Shown: positions 1 through 6,227 of the stretch, one piece after another
Numbering within the stretch: position 1 is the stretch's first letter
How the letters are laid out: every line of letters begins with the position of its first letter
Origin: DATCSE01 sp036568605
Lineage (GTDB): Bacteria; Pseudomonadota; Gammaproteobacteria; Burkholderiales; Burkholderiaceae_C
Direction: 5' to 3'
DNA: 8,046 nucleotides
NCBI GenBank assembly: GCA_036568605.1
Contig: DATCSE010000364.1
Coordinates: 1 to 8,046, forward strand
The notes under the pieces: model-generated
The model's database searches: none
What the model saw: only the letters and a program-made list of their open reading frames with translations
Told to the model about the DNA's origin: nothing
Program-made: the position numbers and the translations under genes

Positions 1-662
1 ACGACCAGGTGCTGGCCGACGGCCTGCTGCGGTCCCTGCGCGCTTCCGGCGCCGCCGTGGACCATGTGTCCAGCGGCAGCGAAGCCGATGCCGCGCTGAT
101 GGCGAACAACGAGTTCGACCTGCTGATCCTCGACCTGGGCCTGCCGCGCCTGCACGGGCTCGAGGTGCTGCGCAAGCTGCGCGCGCGCGGCGTGTCGACC
201 CCGGTGCTGATCCTCACCGCGGCCGACAGCGTCGAGCAACGCGTCAAGGGCCTCGACCTCGGCGCCGACGACTACATGGCCAAGCCGTTCTCGCTGCAGG
301 AACTGGAGGCGCGCGTGCGGGCGCTGACGCGGCGCGGCCTCGGCACCGCGTCGGCCATCATCAAGCATGGGCCGCTGAGCTTCGACGCGACCGGACGCGT
401 CGCCTACCTGAACGACCAGATGGTCGAGCTCTCGGCGCGCGAGCTGTCGCTGCTCGAGGTGCTGCTGCAGCGCGCCGGGCGGCTGGTCAGCAAGGACCAG
501 CTGGTCGAGCGGCTGTGCGAATGGGGCGACGAGGTCAGCAACAACGCGATCGAGGTCTACATCCACCGGCTGCGCAAGAAGATCGAGCAGGGCCCGGTGC
601 GGATCGCGACGGTGCGCGGGCTAGGCTACTGCCTGGAGAAGATTCAGAGCCCGCCACGGTGA
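1..662 (+). CDS. tctD: TctD/QseB-type response regulator, 5' end outside window
   Basis: This is an OmpR-class DNA-binding response regulator, the output half of a two-component system. The reading frame is open from the first base and begins with Asp-Asp-Gln-Val-Leu-Ala-Asp-Gly-Leu. That matches the acidic pocket normally found about ten residues into the protein, so the true start lies just upstream and the GTG at 9 is internal. The phospho-acceptor Asp is encoded at 132-134 in the context LILDLGLP. The conserved receiver Lys of DYMAKPF is at 282-284. A winged-helix domain fills roughly 390-650, with SARELSLLEVLL and the recognition region NNAIEVYIHRLRKKIE, and ends in the usual VRGLGYCLE. 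Its stop overlaps the GTG start of the kinase gene (GTGA, 659-662), which indicates translational coupling. The family resemblance is closest to TctD, the tricarboxylate-uptake regulator, but no tctCBA transport genes are visible, so the actual signal is unknown. The class is certain; the symbol is tentative. Confidence 0.9.
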   Translation, partial: DQVLADGLLRSLRASGAAVDHVSSGSEADAALMANNEFDLLILDLGLPRLHGLEVLRKLRARGVSTPVLILTAADSVEQRVKGLDLGADDYMAKPFSLQELEARVRALTRRGLGTASAIIKHGPLSFDATGRVAYLNDQMVELSARELSLLEVLLQRAGRLVSKDQLVERLCEWGDEVSNNAIEVYIHRLRKKIEQGPVRIATVRGLGYCLEKIQSPPR

Positions 663-2314
663 AGTCCTCCACAGCAGAGTCAGCGCCGACGGTCCACGTG
701 CCGCCGGGCCGGTACCCGCGCCGCGATCGCGACGCGGCTGGCGAGCCCGGCGCATGGACCGATGCCGCTCTGCCCGGTCCAACGGCCGACGCGCCGCGCG
801 AGCAGCGCTCGCTGTTCGGCGAGATCCTCGACTGGATGCTCGCGCCGCTCCTGCTGCTGTGGCCGATGAGCGTCGTGCTGACCTGGCTGGTGGCCCAAGG
901 CATCGCGAACAAGCCGTTCGACCGCGAGCTCGGCGAGATGGTGCGCGTGCTCGCGAAGGAGGTCGTCGTGCAGACCGACGGTGGGCGGCCGCAGGCGGTA
1001 TTCAAGCTGCCGGCCGGCGCCGCGGAGATCCTGCACACCGACGAGGCCGACGAGATCTACTACCAGGTGCTGGGCCTGCGCGGCGAGCACCTGAGCGGCG
1101 ACACCGCGCTGCCGGTTCCCGACGACGACCCGACCGGTGCCAACGCCGTGCCCGGCGAAGTGCGCTTTCGCGACGACCAGCTGAACAACGAGAACGTGCG
1201 CGTCGCCTACATGTGGGTCAACGTCGGCGTGCGCGAGGGCAACAACAGCAGCGGCGCCCCGCTCGTGCAAGTGGCCGAGACGCTGGGCAAGCGCTCGCGC
1301 CTCGCCACCGAGATCATCAAGGGCGTGATCCTGCCGCAGTTCGTGATCCTGCCGGTCGCGGTGCTGCTGGTGTGGCTCGCGCTGGCGCGCGGCATCGCGC
1401 CGCTGAACGACCTGCAGCAGCGCATCCGCAAGCGCGACAGCAGCGACCTGAGCCCGATCGACGAGCGTCAGGCGCCCGAGGAGGTGTCGCCGCTGGTGCG
1501 CGCGATCAACGACTTGCTCGGCCGGCTGGACCAATCGATGCGCGCGCAGAAGCACTTCCTCGCCGATGCGGCCCACCAGCTGAAGACGCCGCTCGCCGGC
1601 CTGCGCACCCAGGCCGAACTGGCGCAGCGCCAGATCGACGCCGGCGAATCCGACCCGCTGGCGCTGAAGAAGACGCTGCAGCAGATCGCCCGCTCTAGCC
1701 AGAGCGCCGCGCACATGGTGAACCAGCTGCTCGCGATGGCGCGCGCCGAGGACCAGGGCGTCGCAGCGCAGCACCAGACCGTCAACCTCGCGCGGCTCGC
1801 GACCGAGACCGTGCGCGACTTCGTGCCGCGCGCGCTCGAAAAACGCATCGACCTCGGCTACGAAGGGCCCGGCGAGCAACGCCACGCGCTGGTGCGCGGC
1901 CATGCGCTGCTGCTGCGCGAGCTGATCCGCAACCTGGTCGACAACGCGCTGCAGTACACGCCCGGCGGCGGCACCGTGACGGTCCGCGTGATCGACGATC
2001 CGTTCGGCCAGGTCGTCGTGCTGCAGGTCGAGGATTCGGGCCCCGGCATCCCGCCGGCCGAGCGCGAGAAGGTGTTCCAGCCGTTCTACCGGTCGCTCGG
2101 CTCGCAGGTCGACGGCTCGGGCCTGGGCCTCGCGATCGTGCGCGAGATCGCGCAGCAGCACGGCGCCGAGGTCACGCTGAGCGATGCCAACCCGCGATCG
2201 CGAAGCGCGGGCGAAGAAGGCGGCACGACCCCGTCGCCGAACCCGGGTGCGCTGTTCTCGTTGCGCTTTGCCGCCGTCGCGCCGGACTCGCGCGAACCAG
2301 CCGGCTCGGCCTGA
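659..2314 (+). CDS. tctE: TctE-like sensor histidine kinase
   Basis: This is an inner-membrane sensor kinase that should phosphorylate the regulator encoded just before it. I chose the GTG at 659 because it overlaps the regulator stop as GTGA and gives 551 residues; an in-frame opening back to 515 lies inside the regulator and is not credible. In order, the protein has a Pro/Arg-rich cytoplasmic leader of about 59 residues, TM1 at about 60-83, and a periplasmic sensing region of the 2CSK_N kind starting near FDREL. TM2 follows at about 222-246, then a HAMP-like linker. The dimerisation helix has the phospho-acceptor His306 in LADAAHQLKTPLAGL. The ATPase domain shows the N box (NLVDNA, Asn425 and Asn429), the G1 box (Asp459 in EDSGPGIP) and the G2 box (DGSGLGLAIV, 485-494). 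All catalytic boxes are intact. No good Shine-Dalgarno stands close to the GTG, which fits coupled reinitiation. The long leader before TM1 is unusual. The ligand is unknown; TctE relatives sense tricarboxylates. Confidence 0.9.
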   Translation: MKSSTAESAPTVHVPPGRYPRRDRDAAGEPGAWTDAALPGPTADAPREQRSLFGEILDWMLAPLLLLWPMSVVLTWLVAQGIANKPFDRELGEMVRVLAKEVVVQTDGGRPQAVFKLPAGAAEILHTDEADEIYYQVLGLRGEHLSGDTALPVPDDDPTGANAVPGEVRFRDDQLNNENVRVAYMWVNVGVREGNNSSGAPLVQVAETLGKRSRLATEIIKGVILPQFVILPVAVLLVWLALARGIAPLNDLQQRIRKRDSSDLSPIDERQAPEEVSPLVRAINDLLGRLDQSMRAQKHFLADAAHQLKTPLAGLRTQAELAQRQIDAGESDPLALKKTLQQIARSSQSAAHMVNQLLAMARAEDQGVAAQHQTVNLARLATETVRDFVPRALEKRIDLGYEGPGEQRHALVRGHALLLRELIRNLVDNALQYTPGGGTVTVRVIDDPFGQVVVLQVEDSGPGIPPAEREKVFQPFYRSLGSQVDGSGLGLAIVREIAQQHGAEVTLSDANPRSRSAGEEGGTTPSPNPGALFSLRFAAVAPDSREPAGSA

Positions 2315-2342
2315 ACCGTCAGCTCTGGATCAGTCGCCGGCT
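2299..2342. terminator. possible bidirectional hairpin between convergent genes
   Basis: The arms AGCCGGC (2299-2305) and GCCGGCT (2336-2342) are exact reverse complements. Between them sits a small CTGA-accg-TCAG hairpin (2311-2322) formed by the two facing stop codons. The element lies where the kinase gene and rodA converge with only 4 bases between them, so any terminator must overlap coding sequence. There is no U-tract on either side and the outer loop is about 30 bases. This could be a weak bidirectional terminator or chance in GC-rich DNA. Confidence 0.2.
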
Positions 2343-3473
2343 CTTCGCGATCGCCATCAGGATCCCGAGGCCCAGCCCCAGCGTGACCATCGCGGTGCCG
2401 CCGTACGAGATGAACGGCAGCGGCACGCCGACCACCGGCAGGATGCCGCTGACCATGCCCATGTTGACGAACGCATAGGTGAAGAAGCTCAGCGTGATCG
2501 CGCCGGCGAGCAGCCGCGTGAACACGGTGGGCGCATCCGCCGCGATCATCAGCCCGCGAAAGATCAGGAAGATGAAGCCGAGGATCAGCGAGCCGCAGCC
2601 GACCAGCCCGAACTCCTCGGAGAATGCGGCGAAGATGAAGTCGGTCGTGCGCTCGGGGATGAACTCGAGGTGGGTCTGCGTGCCCTTCATGAAGCCCTTG
2701 CCTTCGACGCCGCCCGAGCCGATCGCGATCATCCCCTGGATGATGTGGAAGCCCTTGCCCAGCGGGTCGGTGGTCGGGTCCAGCAGCGTGCAGACGCGGT
2801 TCTTCTGGTAGTCGCGCAGCAGCGGCCACTTGACGTCGGGCTGGCAGATCTGATCCTCGGAGACGACGATCGCGGTGATCGCCGCGGCGCCGATCACCAG
2901 CACCGGAATGATCAGCCGCCAGCTCAAGCCCGCAAAGAAGATCACGTAGAGGCCCGCCGACAGCACCAGGATCGCCGTGCCCAGATCGGGCTGCTTGACG
3001 ATCAGCCCGACCGGCGCCGCGAGCAGCGCAAGCGCGATCAGGAAGTCCGGCACTCGCAGCTGGCCCTCGCGGCGCTGGAACCACCAGGCAAGCATCAGCG
3101 GCATCGCGATCTTCAGGATCTCGCTGGGCTGGATCACGACGCCGACGTTGAGCCAGCGCGTGGCACCCTTCTTCGTCACACCGGCCACCGCGACCGCGAC
3201 CAGCAGCGCCACGCCTATCGTGTACAGCGGCACCGCGAGCTTGATCAGCGTCTGCGGCGAGACCTGCGCGACCAGGAACACGACGCCCAGCGCGAGCAGC
3301 ATGTTGCGGCCGTGGTCGGCGAAGCGCGTGCCGTTGTCGTAGCCGGCCGAGTACATCGTCGTCAGCCCGGCGCACGCGAGCAGCACCATCGCGAACAGCA
3401 GCGGACCGTCGAAGCCGGTGAAGATCGGCTTGATGCGCTGCCAGAGGCTGGGCTTCTCGAAGATGGCGCTCAT
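2319..3473 (-). CDS. rodA: RodA, SEDS-family peptidoglycan glycosyltransferase
   Basis: RodA is the polytopic inner-membrane enzyme that polymerises lipid II into glycan strands for side-wall growth, working with the PBP2 encoded just upstream. The 384-residue product is close to the usual 370-380. It is almost wholly hydrophobic, with about ten membrane segments. The family signature is present: DPLGKGFHIIQ, then IGSGGVEGKGF, then the extracellular stretch HLEFIPERTTDFIFA. Asp278 in that stretch corresponds to the essential Asp of RodA proteins. The C-terminal PFISYGGTAMV and the ending AKSRR are also typical. A hydrophilic segment at about 205-230 holds two cysteines (Cys210, Cys228). The ATG at 3473 overlaps the mrdA stop as ATGA and has only a weak Shine-Dalgarno, so translation is probably coupled. 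It is the last gene of the operon and ends 4 bases from the convergent kinase gene. Confidence 0.96.
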   Translation of the reverse strand: MSAIFEKPSLWQRIKPIFTGFDGPLLFAMVLLACAGLTTMYSAGYDNGTRFADHGRNMLLALGVVFLVAQVSPQTLIKLAVPLYTIGVALLVAVAVAGVTKKGATRWLNVGVVIQPSEILKIAMPLMLAWWFQRREGQLRVPDFLIALALLAAPVGLIVKQPDLGTAILVLSAGLYVIFFAGLSWRLIIPVLVIGAAAITAIVVSEDQICQPDVKWPLLRDYQKNRVCTLLDPTTDPLGKGFHIIQGMIAIGSGGVEGKGFMKGTQTHLEFIPERTTDFIFAAFSEEFGLVGCGSLILGFIFLIFRGLMIAADAPTVFTRLLAGAITLSFFTYAFVNMGMVSGILPVVGVPLPFISYGGTAMVTLGLGLGILMAIAKSRRLIQS

Positions 3474-5611
3474 GGGCGTCTCGTCGCCACAGGGGTGACC
3501 CGCGGGCCCTCACTCCGACCGTCTCCCAGAGGGAGAGATTGCCCCCTCTCCCTCGGGGAGAGGGCTGGGGTGAGGGCCGCGCGCAACTCAGCGGCCGCAG
3601 CGGGCGCAGAAGCCGCCTTTGCCGGCGTCAGCGGCGCCAGCGCCGCGCTGGTCGAGCCGTCGACCGTCGAGCCCGGCAGCGGCACCTCCGAGATCGGACG
3701 CGGCGTGCCGATCGGCGCGGTCGACTGGCCGAGCTTGGTCGCCGCGATGTCGGCTTCGCTGGGGTACTGGCCCAGCAGCACGTAATCGAACACGCGGCGC
3801 GCGATCGGCGCGGCGTTCTGCGCGCCGAAGCCGGCGTTCTCGACGATCATCGCGAGCGCGATGCGCGGCTCGTCCAGCGGTGCGAACGCGGAATACAGCG
3901 CGTGGTCGCGGTGGCGCTCGTCGACGTTCTTCGCGTTGTACTTCTCGCCCTGCTTGATGCCGACGACCTGCGCGGTGCCGGTCTTGCCGCCCGACTGGTA
4001 CGGCGCGCCGACGAACGAGGCACGCGAGGTGCCCTCCTGCGTGACGCCGAACATCGCCTTGTGGATGAACGCGACGTGCTCCTGTTTCCACGGCAGCGGC
4101 GGCAGCTCCTCGCCGACCTGACGCTTCTGCGCCTTGGTGTCGCTGTTCTCGATCACCTTCACGAGGTGCGGCTTGTAGCGCTTGCCCCAGTTCGCGAGCG
4201 TCGCGGTGGCCTGCGCGAGCTGCAGCATCGTGAACGAGTTGTAGCCCTGGCCGATGCCCAGCGAGATCGTCTCGCCGGCGTACCACTTCTGCATCTCCTT
4301 CTTCTTGTACGCCTTGCGCTTCCACTCGGTCGACGGCAGCACGCCGTCGCGCTCGCCCTGGATGTCGATGCCTGTCATCTGCCCGAAGCCGAGCGGCGCC
4401 ATGAAGTCGTGCATCGCGTCGACGCCGAGGTCGTTCGCGAGCATGTAGTAGTACGTATCGCACGACTGCACGATCGAGCGGTACATGTCGACCGAGCCGT
4501 GCCCGCCCTCCTTGTCGTCGCGGAACTGGTGGTTGCCGAACCAGAAGTAGCCCGGGTCGCTGATCGCCTGCTGCGGCGTTCGCTTGCCCAGCGTCAGCGC
4601 CGCCAGCGCCATGAAGGGCTTGTAGGTCGAGCCGGGCGCATAGGTCCCGCGCAGCGCGCGGTTCAAGAGCGGCTTGTCGAGCGACTCGTTCAGCGCCTTC
4701 CAGTTCTCGGCGTCGATGCCGTCGACGAACAGGTTCGGGTCGAAATTCGGCTTGCTGACGAACGCGAGGATCTCGCCGTTGCGCGGATCGATCGCGACCA
4801 GCGCGCCGCGGCGGTCGCCGAACAGCTCCTCGACCAGCGCCTGCAGCCGGATGTCGATCGACATCACGAGCGCGTTGCCGGGCGTCGCCGGGCTGCTCTT
4901 CAGGCGGCGCACCGGGTGGCCGCCGGCACTGGTCTCCATCTCCTCGAAGCCGGCGGTGCCGTGCAGCTCGGACTCGTAGCTCTGCTCGACGCCGAGCTTG
5001 CCGATGTATTGCGTGCCGCGGTAGTTGGACTCGTCGTCGGAGTCCTCGATCTTCTCCTGCTCGGCCTCGTTGATGCGCCCGATGTAGCCGATCAGGTGGC
5101 TGCCGACCTCGCCCAGCGGGTAGTTGCGGAACAGCCGCGCCTTGATGTCGACGCCGGGGAAGCGGAAGCGCTGCGCGGTGAAGCGCGCGACCTCCTCGTC
5201 GGACAGCTTGCTGCGGATCGGCAGCGACTCGAAGCTCTTGTTCTCCTCGGCCAGCCGCTTGAATCGCTTGCGGTCGCGGGGCTGGATGTCGACGATGCGG
5301 GCGAGCTCGTCGATGACCGTGTCGACGCTGCGCTCGAGCTTGGTCGGCGTGATCTCCAGCGTGTAAGCCGAGTAGTTGTTCGCGAGCACGACGCCGTTGC
5401 GGTCCAGGATCAGCCCGCGGTTCGGCACGATGGGCACGACCGCGATCCGGTTGTTCTCGGCCTGCGTCGACAGCTCGTCGTGCTTGTAGACCTGCAGGTA
5501 GACCAACCGGGCCACCAGCAGCCCGAACGCGAACAGCACGAACGCCGCCGCGGCGGCCAGGCGCAGCCGGAAGCGCGCAACTTCCTGCTCGACGTTCTTG
5601 AGTTCCGTCAT
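3470..5611 (-). CDS. mrdA: Penicillin-binding protein 2, peptidoglycan DD-transpeptidase
   Basis: PBP2 crosslinks the glycan strands made by RodA and also activates RodA in the elongation complex. It is a bitopic membrane protein with its catalytic domain in the periplasm. The 713-residue product has a TM anchor at about 17-40, then the PBP dimerisation (pedestal) domain to about 250, then the transpeptidase domain. The active-site motifs are all present: STYK with nucleophile Ser328 and Lys331 (APGSTYKP), SCD at 383-385, and KTG at 543-545 (SGGKTGTAQV). After about residue 615 there is a Pro/Ala-rich tail of nearly 100 residues; E. coli PBP2 is about 633 residues in total. Residues about 679-702 of the tail are encoded by a hairpin repeat element. 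The ATG at 5611 is preceded by AGGTGAG (5618-5624) at 6 bases, a good Shine-Dalgarno, and lies 18 bases after the mreD stop. The gene overlaps rodA by ATGA. Confidence 0.96.
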   Translation of the reverse strand: MTELKNVEQEVARFRLRLAAAAAFVLFAFGLLVARLVYLQVYKHDELSTQAENNRIAVVPIVPNRGLILDRNGVVLANNYSAYTLEITPTKLERSVDTVIDELARIVDIQPRDRKRFKRLAEENKSFESLPIRSKLSDEEVARFTAQRFRFPGVDIKARLFRNYPLGEVGSHLIGYIGRINEAEQEKIEDSDDESNYRGTQYIGKLGVEQSYESELHGTAGFEEMETSAGGHPVRRLKSSPATPGNALVMSIDIRLQALVEELFGDRRGALVAIDPRNGEILAFVSKPNFDPNLFVDGIDAENWKALNESLDKPLLNRALRGTYAPGSTYKPFMALAALTLGKRTPQQAISDPGYFWFGNHQFRDDKEGGHGSVDMYRSIVQSCDTYYYMLANDLGVDAMHDFMAPLGFGQMTGIDIQGERDGVLPSTEWKRKAYKKKEMQKWYAGETISLGIGQGYNSFTMLQLAQATATLANWGKRYKPHLVKVIENSDTKAQKRQVGEELPPLPWKQEHVAFIHKAMFGVTQEGTSRASFVGAPYQSGGKTGTAQVVGIKQGEKYNAKNVDERHRDHALYSAFAPLDEPRIALAMIVENAGFGAQNAAPIARRVFDYVLLGQYPSEADIAATKLGQSTAPIGTPRPISEVPLPGSTVDGSTSAALAPLTPAKAASAPAAAAELRAALTPALSPRERGQSLPLGDGRSEGPRVTPVATRRP
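3506..3577. repeat. 72-bp double-hairpin repeat element inside the 3' end of mrdA
   Basis: The outer arms GCCCTCACTCC (3506-3516) and GGGGTGAGGGC (3567-3577) are reverse complements with one mismatch. Inside are two further hairpins. One is TCTCCC/GGGAGA with a 3-base loop (3522-3536). The other is CCCTCTCC/GGAGAGGG with a 5-base loop (3544-3564). The motif CCCTCTCCCTCGGGGAGAGG is a type often found scattered between genes in proteobacterial chromosomes (recalled knowledge, not searched). Here it lies in the coding part of mrdA and is translated as LTPALSPRERG and following residues. Its apparent length is exactly 24 codons, so the frame is kept. The outer boundaries are estimated from the symmetry. 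The hairpins could also affect mRNA stability or expression of rodA, which starts about 33 bases further on. Confidence 0.75.
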
Positions 5612-5629
5612 GCCCTGCTCACCTGCCCG

Positions 5630-6151
5630 CTACAAGGGCCGATTCTCGTCCCGATCGGGTGGCCGGCGCTGCGGAGCCAACAAGACCCACGTGGCAATCG
5701 GCCACAACAATGCCTCGAAAACCGGCGCGAGCAGCAGCTCCCAACCCGGGAACATGCCGCCGGCGATCATCCGCACGATCAGCGAGACCGCATGCGCCGC
5801 GAAGAACAGCGGCAGGATCTGCACCGCCTGCGACGGCACCGTGAACCACAGCAGCCGCCGGTGGATCGCGATCGCGAAGAAGCTCAGCAGCGTGTAGGCC
5901 AGCGCATGCTGGCCGAGGACGGCACCGTCGTGCACGTCCATCAGCAGGCCGAAGAAGAACGCGAGGCCGACGCCGACCCGGCGCGACTGGTGCACGTTCC
6001 AGAACACCAGCACCAGCGCGAGAAAGTCCGGCATCGCCGGGATGCGGCCCAGCGGCACGAGGTTCAGCGCGAGCGCGAACAACAGCGTCGTCGTGACGAA
6101 CAGCGGGTTGACGGGCAGCAGGAGCTGGTCCTGAGCACGCGGCATGATCAT
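5630..6151 (-). CDS. mreD: Rod shape-determining membrane protein MreD
   Basis: MreD is a small integral membrane protein that partners MreC in connecting MreB filaments to the wall-synthesis enzymes. The 173-residue product is close to the 162 of E. coli. It is strongly hydrophobic, with about five to six membrane segments near 16-33, 42-53, 60-76, 83-98, 107-130 and 137-159. Family-like features are the PAMPDFLALVLVFWNVHQ stretch and GLLMDVHDGAVLGQHAL. The short C-terminus is charged. Start choice: the ATG at 6151 has a perfect AGGAGG (6160-6165) at 8 bases and overlaps the stop of the preceding mini-ORF as ATGA. The ATG two codons later (6145) would be 14 bases away and is less likely. The first five codons (MIMPR) and the Shine-Dalgarno belong to the tandem repeat that fills the mreC-mreD junction, so its translation start is embedded in a repeat array. 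Confidence 0.94.
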   Translation of the reverse strand: MIMPRAQDQLLLPVNPLFVTTTLLFALALNLVPLGRIPAMPDFLALVLVFWNVHQSRRVGVGLAFFFGLLMDVHDGAVLGQHALAYTLLSFFAIAIHRRLLWFTVPSQAVQILPLFFAAHAVSLIVRMIAGGMFPGWELLLAPVFEALLWPIATWVLLAPQRRPPDRDENRPL

Positions 6152-6189
6152 GACGCGTGCCTCCTGTGACCTTCACGCGGCATGATCAC
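6148..6189 (-). CDS. Mini-ORF C, 13 codons, coupled to mreD by ATGA
   Basis: This frame starts at GTG 6189-6187 with AGGAGG (6198-6203) at 8 bases, and ends at TGA 6150-6148. That stop overlaps the mreD ATG as ATGA. The predicted peptide, MIMPREGHRRHAS, is identical to that of mini-ORF B; the only coding difference is the last Ser codon's third base. Its first five residues also match the start of MreD (MIMPR), because mreD begins in the next repeat unit. It would deliver terminating ribosomes directly onto the mreD start. Confidence 0.4.
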   Translation of the reverse strand: MIMPREGHRRHAS

Positions 6190-6227
6190 GACGCGTGCCT
6201 CCTGTGACCTTCACGCGGCATGATCAC
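6186..6227 (-). CDS. Mini-ORF B, 13 codons, in the tandem repeat
   Basis: This frame starts at GTG 6227-6225, with a perfect AGGAGG (6236-6241) 8 bases before it, and ends at TGA 6188-6186. The predicted peptide is MIMPREGHRRHAS. It overlaps mini-ORF A by GTGA at its start and mini-ORF C by GTGA at its end. It differs from A by Pro for Ser at residue 4 and by a silent Ala codon. The initiation signal is strong, so translation is plausible, but no function is suggested by the peptide itself. Confidence 0.4.
   Translation of the reverse strand: MIMPREGHRRHAS

Noticed and set aside
9..11. GTG at 9 as the regulator start
   Set aside because: It would remove the first beta strand and the acidic pocket; the two Asp-like codons just before it show the frame continues upstream.
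515..658. Upstream extension of the kinase reading frame to 515
   Set aside because: It lies inside the regulator's DNA-binding domain in another frame; the GTGA overlap at 659 is a far better start.
680..2161. 493-codon open frame on the - strand opposite the sensor kinase
   Set aside because: It is a shadow of the kinase gene, whose His, N, G1 and G2 boxes are intact on the + strand.
2184..3785. 533-codon open frame on the + strand opposite rodA
   Set aside because: It overlaps rodA and the end of the kinase gene, is low-complexity Arg/Asp/Gln-rich, and has no recognisable motif.
3539..6169. 876-codon open frame on the + strand opposite mrdA and mreD
   Set aside because: It is antisense to two clearly recognised genes, and its composition is the Arg/Ala/Val/Asp-rich pattern of a GC-rich shadow frame with no domain.
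5619..6176. 185-codon frame on the - strand starting in the repeat and overlapping mreD in another frame
   Set aside because: The start is a GTG without Shine-Dalgarno, and the product lacks the hydrophobic pattern that the mreD frame has.
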